Source: Echinicola vietnamensis DSM 17526 (GTDB taxonomy: Bacteria > Bacteroidota > Bacteroidia > Cytophagales > Cyclobacteriaceae). From it: a DNA stretch of 64,000 nt. Shown here one piece after another: positions 1 through 8,658 of the stretch; the first letter of the stretch is position 1; every line of letters starts with the position of its first letter. The notes under the pieces are model-generated. The model saw only the letters and a list, made by a program, of their open reading frames with translations, was not told the DNA's origin and ran no database searches. The stretch covers positions 3,846,001 through 3,910,000 of the forward strand of contig NC_019904.1 of assembly GCF_000325705.1 (NCBI RefSeq). The letters run 5' to 3'. Both the position numbers and the translations under genes were made by a program.

Positions 1-247
1 TGCGGTAAACCTTGTTGTAGTAGATTAGTTTACCGAGTATCTGCGGTTTTATCGTTCGGAAGAAGTTGATTTCTTCAGCATCGTTGCAGAAGCCATTCTC
101 GATAATGTGTCCTTTAGCCGAGAATAGTAGGTCTTGGAGATACAGTGTCATTTCGTAGGCCTCATCAATCAATGTTTTGCCTTGCGATGAAATCTTGTCT
201 TCCTTTTGGTGTATCTCCAAAATGATGTTTTGTAGAGCGTGTTTCAT
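1..247 (-). CDS. RteC-domain protein, N-terminal part (runs off the window)
   Basis: The minus strand from 247 reads an open frame starting MKHALQNII and still open at base 1 (82 codons). The stretch EEINFFRTIKP followed by KLIYYNKVY is the signature of RteC, the regulator first described in the Bacteroides conjugative transposon CTnDOT, where it controls excision genes. RteC-like genes are also common on other integrative elements of Bacteroidota and next to small regulators. The C-terminal part lies outside the window, so neither intactness nor the element it belongs to can be judged. Confidence 0.8.
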   Translation of the reverse strand, partial: MKHALQNIILEIHQKEDKISSQGKTLIDEAYEMTLYLQDLLFSAKGHIIENGFCNDAEEINFFRTIKPQILGKLIYYNKVYR

Positions 248-467
248 ATCCGCCAATTTTATGGGGCTACAGGCTTTTTAGAGACAAGTATTCCCAAATG
301 AAGTACAAACTTTATGATTTTGAGCACAATATTTCCCCAAGTTCTACCCAAGTTGGGAGATTTTTTTTTTTGCTGCAACCTCATAATTGGAGCTTTACAT
401 CTCTTGTTGAAAGGAAGCGTAAATTTAGCCTGTCAAAATAAAAATGATAAAAAACAGCGGTGTCTCC

Positions 468-497
468 TTGCTTCTCGATATTTTCTTCATACTTTTG
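468..497 (+). promoter_or_regulatory. Bacteroidota-type promoter
   Basis: TTG at 468-470 is followed after exactly 19 bases by TACTTTTG (490-497), matching the TTTG-N19-TAnnTTTG arrangement of Bacteroidota sigma-A promoters. No convincing protein gene follows; the next clear signal is the terminator at 685. The same ten bases (ATACTTTTGC) also resemble the GTANNTTTGC core used as attachment site by CTnDOT-type elements, so an attachment-site reading is possible. Confidence 0.45.
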
Positions 498-502
498 CAC
501 CG

Positions 503-718
503 GTTAGTTCGAACCAAGACGAATCTTTCTCTTTCTGATTGTATACGAAGAAAAATAAATTCAATATAAGTGGTTGATTTTTAATTACTTACGCATCGTT
601 TTTCGAGGCTAATAATTTTAAATCTTCCAAAAAATGGTTCGAAAATTGTCCCGGGAGGACGACTGGATTTATTTCAAAAGAACCAAAACCCTCTAAATGT
701 CATGTTTAGAGGGTTTTT
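503..718 (+). ncRNA. Possible small transcript between promoter and terminator
   Basis: A promoter-like motif ending at 497 and a strong terminator at 685-718 bracket about 215 bases without a plausible reading frame. Inside is a short hairpin, GTCC-CGGGA-GGAC, near 644-656. The interval could encode a small RNA or be the remnant of a displaced gene. No known RNA family was recognised. Confidence 0.2.
685..718 (+). terminator. Rho-independent terminator
   Basis: CCCTCTAAA (689-697) and TTTAGAGGG (705-713) form a perfect 9-bp stem, extended by four A:T pairs, with a TGTCATG loop and a T run. With A and T runs on both sides it could work in either direction. Confidence 0.75.
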
Positions 719-829
719 ATTTTTATAATGGTAAAAACATTTATCGGTAGTATAATTAAAGGACCAAGTGTAAACGAAAGGCGGGAGCCTATTTTGATGG
801 CTAAATCTATTCTTTGCCTCCTTTGGTTT

Positions 830-905
830 CTATTTGGCCACGGATGAACATGGATAAACACAGATAGGATGATAAAGGCCTTTTAAATCTGTGCTCATCC
901 CTTTT
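830..905. repeat. Dispersed GGCCACGGATGAACA repeat, copy 1
   Basis: Starts TTTGGCCACGGATGAACATGG and continues AAACACAGATAGGATG. The motif recurs in this window at about 1608, 1903, 2198, 37723, 38037, 38589, 38927 and 39477. It is non-coding in every copy and always sits in gene-free repeat fields. Confidence 0.75.
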
Positions 906-1430
906 ATGGACCAAGCATATTTCTTGGGGGACGAATGTTGACATGGTCTTATAAAAGAAAATTTCATGCCGTTAAAACCATGGTTTTCCTCCACAGGGCA
1001 AACGCCTTTAAAAAATATGTTCCTATTTGCATTTATATCTGCCGTTCCTACGGAACTTACCCATTTGTGTGTAATCATTTTGGTGCAGGTTGTCACCTGC
1101 ACCTTCTGTATGACCCTCCGCCAAAGGCGGATTAGGCAGGATGCTCAGTTGCTAGCGCATATTCAGGGTTTAACCTCAGCCAAGCCAACCATTATGCATG
1201 AGCAGATAGCTGCGACGGCTTGTACGATCCAAATCAACAAATCATTCTTTCAGGCTATCCCGCCATTCGGCACCATAGGCTACTGCGGTTTCCAATGTAC
1301 AAATCGGGGCAAAGTGCCAGCGGCACGATAAATTTCGTAACCTGCGGATTCATCCGCAGGAACTTAAGGGCTCCTCAACCTCCCGAAGGAGTGCCAGCGG
1401 CACGGATGATAGCTCCTTTACACGAAATTA
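906..1430 (+). repeat. Composite palindrome-rich repeat, copy A
   Basis: This roughly 500-base stretch reappears in inverted orientation at about 44400-44950. It is built from short hairpins: TTCCTACGGAA, GCAGGTTGTCACCTGC, CCGCCAAAGGCGG, GTGCCAGCGGCAC (twice), CCTGCGGATTCATCCGCAGG and CTCCCGAAGGAG. No frame looks like a real protein. It resembles clusters of REP-like palindromes, perhaps around a vanished transposase gene; that origin is inference. Confidence 0.7.
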
Positions 1431-1700
1431 GTACTAAATGCATTTGCCACACTTGAAAGCCATCATGGAAATCGCTTTTAGCCCCTTGAAATTCTTTAAT
1501 TCAGGCTGACATCTCTTTACTAACAGTTCAAAAGTGTTTGCCCTGGGGGAACGGCCAATTTTCATTATGTTGTAAAATGCCCCCGGCTTTTCGGCTCGAT
1601 CCTCTATTTGGCCACGAATGAACATGGATAAACATAGATAGGATGCTGAAGGCGTTTTAAGTCTGCGCTCATGCCTTTTATTCGTTTAACGTCTACCTTG

Positions 1701-1898
1701 CTATTGTCCTTGGCTATGAAGCGGATTCTCCTCCAAGTCTTGGGTTACAGAGCTTGTTGATCCTGCCATCAGTGCGCCCATCTTATCTACGAGAGACTTC
1801 TCTAAATGCTTCAGGATGATCTTGTATGCATTTGTCCAGTCCAAAGTCGAAATGCTTTCCTTTTCGGGAAGCTGTACCCAAAGATATTGTTCGATCCT
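1701..1898 (-). pseudogene. C-terminal gene fragment in repeat unit 1
   Basis: Minus-strand frame of 65 codons between a TAG in the repeat boundary and a TAG at 1701. It has no start codon. The protein-like text includes EQYLWVQLPEKES, DWTNAYKIILKHLEKSLVDK and QDLEENPLHSQGQ. It looks like the tail of a real protein caught in the repeat. The parent family is not recognised. Confidence 0.45.
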
Positions 1899-1995
1899 CT
1901 ATTTGGCCACGGATGAACATGGATAAACACAGATAGGATGCTGAAGGCGTTTTAAGTCTGCGCTCATGCCTTTTATCCGTTTAACGTCTACCTTG

Positions 1996-2193
1996 CTATT
2001 GCCCTTGGCTATGAAGCGGATTCTCCTCCAAGGCTTGGATTACAGAGCTTTTTGATCCTGCCATCAGTGCGCCCATCTTATCTACGAGAGACTTCTCTAA
2101 ATGCTTCAGGATGATTTTGTATGCATTTGTCCAGTCCAAAGTCGAAATGCTTTCCTTTTCGGGAAGCTGTACCCAAAGATATTGTTCGATCCT
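1996..2193 (-). pseudogene. C-terminal gene fragment in repeat unit 2
   Basis: Same 65-codon minus-strand remnant as in unit 1, with three amino-acid changes near the end (T to K, T to I, D to A) and an unbroken frame ending at the TAG at 1996. The third repeat unit keeps the last 20 or so codons but is interrupted by stops upstream (ANAYKKIYWSI then stop), so decay differs between copies. Confidence 0.4.
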
Positions 2194-2499
2194 CTATTTG
2201 GCCACGGATGAACATGGATAAACACAGATAGGATGCTGAAGGCGTTTTAAGTCTGCGCTCATGCCTTTTATCCGTTTAACGTCTACCTTGCTATTGTCCT
2301 TGGCTATGAAGCGGATTCTCCTCCAAGTCTTGGGTTACAGAGCTTGTTGATCCTGCCACCAGTGCGCCCATCTAATCTACGAGAGACATTCTCTAAATGC
2401 TCCAGTAAATCTTCTTGTAAGCATTCGCAGGATGGTAATAAAATCCTGGCCTGGTTAAAGGAATCGGAGTGGGACTCGATTTTTACCATTGACCTCATT

Positions 2500-2928
2500 T
2501 TACGCATTTTTGCTCCATACCCATACCGATAAGGCGAGTAGACCGATGTCTTTAATGATAAAAAAGTCCGTAACAGGTATTCCATCCACTGTCCTCCATT
2601 CACCGGGTGTCGTAAATAAGAATGAAATGGTGGTTAGAAAAATAATTGTAGATGCTATACCAGCATATTTCCCTATTTTTTTTGTCCAAAAGGATAATAT
2701 TAGACCTATTCCGACTGCAATTTCTGATGCTCCAATGACGTTGGAGACCATTTGAACTGAACAAAAGTGGTAAAGCCATCCCATGGCGAAATGATTTTCC
2801 ACAAGGGGCTTGATGGTGGCAGCTTCGGTAGGGGTAAATTTGAATATTCCGATCCAGAGTAAGGGAATGGCAAGTCCTGCGATACCTATCATGTAGGCAA
2901 CTTTTTGGAGTAGCGTAGAAGAGTACAT
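2500..2928 (-). CDS. YkgB/DUF417 family membrane protein
   Basis: A 142-residue integral membrane protein with four predicted hydrophobic segments (about residues 9-29, 50-80, 88-108 and 122-139). The order GLAIPLLWIGIFKFTPTEA, ASEIAVGIGLILSFW and FLTTISFLFTTPGEW matches the YkgB (DUF417) family, which includes E. coli RclC of the reactive-chlorine response. The family is distantly related to DoxX. It is monocistronic here, next to repeats. A role in oxidant resistance is known for RclC only and is not shown by this context. Confidence 0.8.
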   Translation of the reverse strand: MYSSTLLQKVAYMIGIAGLAIPLLWIGIFKFTPTEAATIKPLVENHFAMGWLYHFCSVQMVSNVIGASEIAVGIGLILSFWTKKIGKYAGIASTIIFLTTISFLFTTPGEWRTVDGIPVTDFFIIKDIGLLALSVWVWSKNA

Positions 2929-3052
2929 GTAAATTAGTTTTGGTTAAGAATTTATAAATGGAAACAATACTGATATTAACTGTTAGTGGTGAAAAATAAA
3001 TGGTTTAATATATTCATTGATAGTTACTTGCGGCGACAAAGGTATATCCCTT

Positions 3053-3085
3053 AAAAATAAAAAAAGATGCCAAAAACTTGGCATC
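3053..3085 (-). terminator. Terminator of the small lipoprotein gene
   Basis: GATGCCAA and TTGGCATC form the stem (3066-3085). On the minus strand it is followed by a run of T (plus-strand A run 3053-3065). It lies 30 bases past the stop at 3116. Confidence 0.8.
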
Positions 3086-3115
3086 TTCATGATTTTAATC
3101 AACAAAAGATTGAAC

Positions 3116-3325
3116 TTAATTATTTACTTCTTCTTCGATTTCTTCAGCTTTTTTCTCTACGTCTTCAGCCGCGTCATCTACAGCTTCACCGGCATCTTCC
3201 ATGGTGTTTTCCACGGCATCGCCAGCTTCTTCCATTTTGTCTTCTGCGTTATCACTTTTGTCATTACCACAGGAATATAGTGAAAGCATTCCTGCTACTG
3301 CGAATAATGCTAATACCTTTTTCAT
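3116..3325 (-). CDS. Small acidic lipoprotein
   Basis: 69 residues. A signal peptide ends in the lipobox SLYSC (Cys19), so the mature protein is lipidated and exported. The mature part is very acidic and shows near-repeats of the type DAVENTMEDAGEAVDDAAEDV, suggesting an amphipathic helix or coiled coil. Similar short Ala/Glu-rich lipoproteins are frequent in Bacteroidota, but I know no function. It has its own terminator. Confidence 0.8.
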   Translation of the reverse strand: MKKVLALFAVAGMLSLYSCGNDKSDNAEDKMEEAGDAVENTMEDAGEAVDDAAEDVEKKAEEIEEEVNN

Positions 3326-3773
3326 CGTTTCAATAGTTAAAGATTAGTGTTTAGATTAATTTATTAATGCATGTACAAAGCCTGTACCAAATTTTAATCG
3401 ATTATATAAATTTTGGAATTATTTTAAATGTTCCTTTCAAGTGGTCAAGAGAGATTAGACCATATTTTTTGAACGGTTAATCCCATGGAATGCTAGAAAA
3501 TCTCACTTACCCGATCAAAATCTTTCAATAGTTACCGATAATAAGTCTAAAAATAAGATAAAATGAATAAAATACCGTGTTATTGGTATTTTTTAAGAGG
3601 TTAAAATCTTGTAAATTAGGTAGATATCAACACATGTTTAACACCACACTTTTATTTCAGGGCGAATGGTCTGCTTAATCTTTCATGATGGCCTTCATCT
3701 TTCCAGACGAGAATCTTACGGCTTGACAGTGGTCATTCCTGCTTAACAAATTTTACAACTAAAATGTGTCTAT
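3326..3773. other. Intergenic region upstream of the double-protease operon
   Basis: 448 bases, AT-rich, no supported gene. It must hold the divergent promoters for the lipoprotein (minus) and the protease operon (plus), but no clear TAnnTTTG pair could be fixed. Confidence 0.5.
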
Positions 3774-6542
3774 ATGGTAACCCGGTGGAGTTTAATGGAG
3801 TATGTTGCTAACCGTTATGGGAAAGTTCAGCCGGTTTTTGAAGAAGCGGCCAAGAAGTTACAACGTGTGAAAGCCAAAGAGATCCCTCTCTTAAGCCTTG
3901 AAGATGACTTGGAAAGGGTCAAGCTTCGCATGGCCCGTGAGGAGGGAGAGATGCCCATTATCATGGAGCGGATAAATGGGGGAGTGGATTTTCAGGATAG
4001 TTATATATTGGAAATGCTTTCTACCTTATCCAAGGCCGTCTGTAGGATCACCCAGCATGGTCGCCCCATCGGTACCGGCTTTTTGATTTCCGAAAATGTT
4101 ATCATGACCAATAACCATGTCATTGATCGGCCTGAAAATGCACAAGGCATGATGGCCGAATTTAATTATGAGTTGGACAGCAATAAAAATATCAAAAAGA
4201 GTTTTTCCTTTTCGCTTGATCCAGACAAGTTTTTTCTAACATCATCCTATACTGCAAATCCAGAAGTTCCCTATTCGGGTTTGGATTTTACGATGATTGC
4301 TGTCTCCGAAGGCAGCCAAGAAAATGTCCCGCTGTCGACCGTAAAGCCGATTTATTTGGATGGTGTCAGGGGAAAGATTATCAAAGGGGAATCCTGTGTC
4401 ATTATCCAACACCCCAGGGGAATGCCCAAAAAAATTGTGCTTAAAAACACTGCATTTTTTTCAGAGACCAGGACCAGGATTGTGTATGAGAGTGATACCC
4501 TGCCGGGATCTTCTGGATCGATGGTCGTGGCATTGGGAACTGGTGAGATTATCGCTCTTCATCATGCTGGTCTCCCGAGAACCGACAGTCAAAACAGGAT
4601 TCTTACACGCTCAGGAGCTATTGCCACTGCCAGCACCCCAGACGAGGAAATTGATTGGATCGGAAATGAGGGCATCAAAATCAGCAGGATAATTAATGCC
4701 TTGAAAGATTCAGCCCTTCCTCCAGGTATGCAAGCGGTAAAAGAAAGGCTTTTACACAAAACGACACAGACCCAAGGCGAAATCAATGATGGCAGGGATA
4801 ATAGAGAAGCTAGTTTTAATAAAGCCCCCATTCCCGTTAATCCAGAGAAGGAACAAAAGCCCAAAATAGCCATGAAATCATCTCCAACATCACGACAAGA
4901 CTATATTTTTACTGCAATCAATAACCCAAAAGTGTTGGGGACGATTGCAGAAATCTTAAAAGCACGATATGGAGAAACTCCACTAATTAAGTTATCCATG
5001 CCTTCTTTTGCGGCTGTGGACAGGGTGGAGCTGTTTAGTCTAAGTGCTCCAGTGGTGGGGAATATTGAAGATGAGGCCAGAAATCTATCAACGATTCCTG
5101 GAATTATCAATGTAGAAACAGATGTGCCTCTCCACCTTAACACAGGAAAGGATCAAAAAGATCCTGATCATTCCATCTATGAAGGAATGGTAGAGGATGG
5201 TTATGGAAAGTTTAATGAGGATGAGTTTTTAAAAAAATACCGTCACGAACGGCAAAGCATCTATGTTCAGGATAAAACGCCGCAGTATCACCGTAAGTGG
5301 AATTGGTATGCGACTGCTTTTGATTCAGTCCTTGCAGATAAGCAGGTCGTTTCTCCAGTGGATAAGGGAATTAGGATTATCCAATTTGATACGGGATTTA
5401 CGGATCATGCAAAGGTCCAGGGAGGATTTGACAAGGACTTGGATATGGATTTTGTGGATCAGGATGATGATGCTACAGATAGCTTTACCGCAGGAATATT
5501 AAAGCATCCAGGACATGCCACTCGAACGGGGAGTTTACTGATAGGCAATGAGGTGACGTTGATCGAAAAAAATGGTAATAGCGGTTTGCTTTCACAGTTT
5601 GGGTTTCAGCTGGTTCCTTACAGGATTTGTAAAAGTGTCATTTTGATTCGCCGGCAGCAGGAATTGGCCGATGCATTGGATCTGTGTATTTCCCAGCGTT
5701 ACCCCATTATTTCGATGAGCCTTGGACTTCCGCCTACCATGGCCACGGCAGCCATGGCCAAGAAAGCCTATGATGCAGGGGTGATCTGGTGTTGTGCTGC
5801 AGGTAATGTGGTACAGGTCGTAGTGGCTCCGGCAGTTTACCCAGGCACTATCGCCGTAGCTGCATCCAATCCTATGGATGAAGAATGGAAAGGTTCTAGT
5901 CGTGGCAGCACGGTGGACATCACCGCGCCGGGAGAAGATGTGTACGTTCCGATCTTTTTGGAGCCTGAAAGCAATGGCACACCTGGTGAATCGTTTGCCT
6001 ACGGAAATGGTACGAGCTATGCCACGCCTCATGTGGCTGCTGCAGCCGCCCTTTGGTTGGCCAAGTATGACGATACCTTAAGCAATGGAGAATATGCAGG
6101 TTGGCGAAAAGTAGAAGCTTTTAGGAAGGCTGTGGATGTTTCTGCCAGAAGAAAAAACCGCCTCCCAAGAGTGGGCTTTGGGCATGGGATATTGGACGTG
6201 GAGAAATTGCTCAAAACACCCCCCGTGGCGCCTGTTCAATTAGAATATGCCTACAAAAATACAGATCAGGGAAGGTTAGGGGAAGTTACCCAAGCCTATG
6301 GCGAGATGGCCAAGACCCTTTGGAATAAAATCCATGGTTGGGCTTTTGGTATTCCGAGGGGAGGGCAGGAGGCTTATGCTCCGGATAGCAGGGAACTTTC
6401 CGATTACGCAAAGATGCTGGAAAGAACCTTGATAAATGAAAGCACCACTTCCCTAGAATCAGGCGATGATGTATCCCAGGAAACACTTTTAGAGCTCTTT
6501 TCCAAAGTGCACCAAAAAATTGAATCTGAATTAAAGAAATAA
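3774..6542 (+). CDS. Trypsin-like (S1) and subtilisin-like (S8) double-protease fusion
   Basis: A 922-residue protein with two complete serine-protease domains. Residues about 85-310 are trypsin-like: His115 in TNNHVI, Asp171 in GLDFTM and Ser247 in PGSSGS, followed by ALHHAG. Residues about 500-830 are subtilisin-like: Asp539 in QFDTG, His581 in HPGHATRTG, oxyanion Asn678 in AAGN and Ser748 in GNGTSYATPH. The first 85 residues form a helical leader and 320-500 an unassigned linker. No signal peptide is visible, so it is probably cytosolic. Met8 (base 3795), preceded by GGTGGAG, is an alternative start. It is followed after 3 bases by an M19-type dipeptidase gene. The fusion recalls proteases of bacterial conflict systems; that is inference. 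Confidence 0.85.
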   Translation: MVTRWSLMEYVANRYGKVQPVFEEAAKKLQRVKAKEIPLLSLEDDLERVKLRMAREEGEMPIIMERINGGVDFQDSYILEMLSTLSKAVCRITQHGRPIGTGFLISENVIMTNNHVIDRPENAQGMMAEFNYELDSNKNIKKSFSFSLDPDKFFLTSSYTANPEVPYSGLDFTMIAVSEGSQENVPLSTVKPIYLDGVRGKIIKGESCVIIQHPRGMPKKIVLKNTAFFSETRTRIVYESDTLPGSSGSMVVALGTGEIIALHHAGLPRTDSQNRILTRSGAIATASTPDEEIDWIGNEGIKISRIINALKDSALPPGMQAVKERLLHKTTQTQGEINDGRDNREASFNKAPIPVNPEKEQKPKIAMKSSPTSRQDYIFTAINNPKVLGTIAEILKARYGETPLIKLSMPSFAAVDRVELFSLSAPVVGNIEDEARNLSTIPGIINVETDVPLHLNTGKDQKDPDHSIYEGMVEDGYGKFNEDEFLKKYRHERQSIYVQDKTPQYHRKWNWYATAFDSVLADKQVVSPVDKGIRIIQFDTGFTDHAKVQGGFDKDLDMDFVDQDDDATDSFTAGILKHPGHATRTGSLLIGNEVTLIEKNGNSGLLSQFGFQLVPYRICKSVILIRRQQELADALDLCISQRYPIISMSLGLPPTMATAAMAKKAYDAGVIWCCAAGNVVQVVVAPAVYPGTIAVAASNPMDEEWKGSSRGSTVDITAPGEDVYVPIFLEPESNGTPGESFAYGNGTSYATPHVAAAAALWLAKYDDTLSNGEYAGWRKVEAFRKAVDVSARRKNRLPRVGFGHGILDVEKLLKTPPVAPVQLEYAYKNTDQGRLGEVTQAYGEMAKTLWNKIHGWAFGIPRGGQEAYAPDSRELSDYAKMLERTLINESTTSLESGDDVSQETLLELFSKVHQKIESELKK

Positions 6543-6545
6543 GCC

Positions 6546-8270
6546 ATGCAAAAGATATTTGATTTCCATTTTCATTTATTGTTTAAGCATTATATCGCAG
6601 ACCCGAAATTAAAACTGGATTTTAGCAAGAATTTTAATACTACCGGGGTTGCAAAAGTGCTAAACGACCTGGTGGGCGGTTCATTTGACAGTCAATCTTC
6701 CCCCGCGCAGGTTAAGGAGAGTCAGCTCTATTTAGGGGTGGTCTCCCTGAGCAGTATTGAATATGCCTTTGCAGAAAGGATCTTACATATTTGTGACAAG
6801 GATTTTTCTTTTGTTCTTCCCATCAATGACCGGATTTTTAACCGTATTAAGTCCCATCAAACCACCTATTGGCAGGATTTTCTGGAGCTTGTAGATCAGC
6901 ATCAAAAGAGTTTTGACAAGCTTTCAAAAGAGCCATATAACATCCAGTTTTTAAAGCGAAAGGACTTTAAAGGAAAAGGGATTCATGAAATAGAAGCATT
7001 GCTCACCAAGGGAAATAAGCGGCGGTTTACCTTAGCAATAGAGGGTGGCCATAACCTTTCCGATGTTCCTGCGGGAAACGAAGAGTGCATCCTTTCAGCT
7101 TATCCGCATCATCAAATGAAGACCTTGCAGGAAATGGATGATGTGGACTTTATGGCCATAAACCTGTGCCATCTGAGCGATATTCCGGAACAACGGCTTG
7201 GAGGATTTGCCCAAGGCGTCAACAAGCTTTCCCAAATTGCCTTTAGGAGTGATCATTTTCTACCTACTGTAGGATTGGGGTTGACGGAGATTGGGAAAAA
7301 ACTGATTCGTCAGTGTTTGTTACATCCTAGCAGATCAGTGCTCATTGATGTCAAGCACATGAGTCTGTATACGCGATTGGAGTATTATCGGTTTAAGGAC
7401 CAATTGGCAGATGAAGCACCGATGGTAGACCGGTTGCCCATCCTTTCCAGTCACACCGGATTTACGTTTACCTCCATCGATGATTATCTCAACCGTCAAA
7501 CCTATAGAGCTGATGTATCGGAAACAGTGGCCGGCAAAACGGTCACCATAGCCCCGGAAAATAGAAAGATCGGCCGTACGAATGATAAGTTGAACAAAGG
7601 GCTGTACGCCAATCCTTGGACCATCAACCTCTTCGATGAAGAAATCATTGAGATCATGGCTTCAGGAGGCATGATGGGGATCAGCTTAGACCAACGGATA
7701 TTGGGGGCATCCAACCCTGCTTTTGATTCCATAAGGGATAAGTATTACGAAAAGGAACAGGTGTCGTACCATGAGTTTAAAAAACTTTATAAAGAGGGGA
7801 AATTGCCGGGAGAAGAAGGCTTTTTCGATACATTGAACTTGATTCCTTCCAAGGAGGAGCGTCATGTGATGTTACTGTGCCTTCATATCGTACATGCCGT
7901 AAAGCTGGGGTATGAAAAATTACCATGGCTAGAGGAAAGCTCTCCTTGGGATCATATCTGCATTGGATCTGATTTTGACGGCTTGATCAATCCGATCAAT
8001 GGATTTGAGGATGTGACGAAGCTAGGAGATCTATCTTCATCGCTTCAGAAATATTTGCCCTTAGCTGATAAATACCATTTGTTTTTCCATAGCGTAAAGG
8101 CCTTGAAATACCATGAAAATGGAACGGTGGACCAACAGTTTTTGGAGGAAGTTATCGACAAGTTCTTATTCTCCAATGGATTAAGGTTTACAGCTCGTTT
8201 TCTGTCCAATTGGTCTGATGAAGCATTGGAGAAGGTAAATAAAGCTAATACCACTACCACCGTGGGGTAA
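6546..8270 (+). CDS. M19-type membrane-dipeptidase-like metallohydrolase
   Basis: 574 residues, amidohydrolase-fold. The N-terminus carries the HxH metal motif (DFHFH, His8 and His10). Further likely ligands are Glu166 (AIEGGHN), His209 (NLCHLSD), His271 (DVKHMS), His303 (SSHTG) and Asp476/Asp478 (IGSDFDG), the order expected of renal-dipeptidase (M19) enzymes. At 574 residues it is longer than typical members (about 350-420), with an insertion around 310-360. No signal peptide is seen. Translation starts 3 bases after the double-protease stop, so the two are surely co-transcribed. A plausible division of labour is protein cleavage by the protease and dipeptide hydrolysis here; this is inference. 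Confidence 0.8.
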   Translation: MQKIFDFHFHLLFKHYIADPKLKLDFSKNFNTTGVAKVLNDLVGGSFDSQSSPAQVKESQLYLGVVSLSSIEYAFAERILHICDKDFSFVLPINDRIFNRIKSHQTTYWQDFLELVDQHQKSFDKLSKEPYNIQFLKRKDFKGKGIHEIEALLTKGNKRRFTLAIEGGHNLSDVPAGNEECILSAYPHHQMKTLQEMDDVDFMAINLCHLSDIPEQRLGGFAQGVNKLSQIAFRSDHFLPTVGLGLTEIGKKLIRQCLLHPSRSVLIDVKHMSLYTRLEYYRFKDQLADEAPMVDRLPILSSHTGFTFTSIDDYLNRQTYRADVSETVAGKTVTIAPENRKIGRTNDKLNKGLYANPWTINLFDEEIIEIMASGGMMGISLDQRILGASNPAFDSIRDKYYEKEQVSYHEFKKLYKEGKLPGEEGFFDTLNLIPSKEERHVMLLCLHIVHAVKLGYEKLPWLEESSPWDHICIGSDFDGLINPINGFEDVTKLGDLSSSLQKYLPLADKYHLFFHSVKALKYHENGTVDQQFLEEVIDKFLFSNGLRFTARFLSNWSDEALEKVNKANTTTTVG

Positions 8271-8281
8271 AGCATATTCAG

Positions 8282-8428
8282 GGAAATCGCTTTTAAAAGT
8301 GATGTCAGCCTGAGCGGAGTCGAAGGCTAGACATTGGACCTCGACTCCCTGCCCGCCGGCCAGGCAAGCGCTCGGTCTGACACTATATTGCTTGAATTAT
8401 ATAACACCTTTGGTTAAAAGCGATTTCC
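8282..8428. repeat. MITE-like palindromic element with 15-bp terminal inverted repeats
   Basis: GGAAATCGCTTTTAA (8282-8296) is exactly inverted at 8414-8428. Inside lies a second inverted pair, GTCAGCCTGAGCGGAGTCGA against TCGACTCC plus GCTCGGTCTGAC. The right inner arm is split by a short palindromic insert rich in GCC and GGC. No coding potential. It may also terminate transcription of the protease operon, which ends 12 bases before. Confidence 0.7.
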
Positions 8429-8658
8429 TGAGAAAATATTAAATCACGTAAATCGCTTAATTCATCTCCTGGCCTAAAAAAATAAGCTACAGATAGAGAC
8501 GATGCACCCAATTTTGATCATCAAAAATGAGCGTATCAGAAGCTATTTGTCGTCGAATAAAAATGAATGGTTTGGCAAGGGTAAGGCACTAGCTCCTGCT
8601 TTTGTTGCTGGATCCAACATTGGTGCAATGTACACTTCAGATAATGTCTTTATCTGCC

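Larger units (their letters stand above)
1601..2440. repeat. 295-bp tandem repeat, 2 full units plus a diverged third
   Basis: CCTCTATTTGGCCACG marks the start of units at 1601, 1896 and 2191, giving an exact 295-base period. Units 1 and 2 differ at only a few bases. The third matches for about 180 bases and then diverges. Each unit begins with the dispersed GGCCACGGATGAACA motif and carries a minus-strand coding remnant. Confidence 0.9.

Noticed and set aside
620..665. GGTTCGAAAATTGTCCCGGG looked like the T-arm of a tRNA
   Set aside because: The five bases on either side of TTCGAAA do not pair, and no D-arm, anticodon arm or acceptor stem is present upstream.
830..1456. Overlapping frames of 66-121 codons on both strands
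   Set aside because: They run through hairpin-rich repeat DNA, have no start context or family motifs, and the inverted copy at 44.5 kb disrupts them.
2304..2603. 99-codon minus frame reading into the third 295-bp unit
   Set aside because: It crosses the repeat boundary and overlaps the YkgB gene in another frame; no coding signature.
3017..3336. Phe-rich plus-strand frames of 87-89 codons
   Set aside because: They are the antisense of the acidic lipoprotein gene and its terminator.
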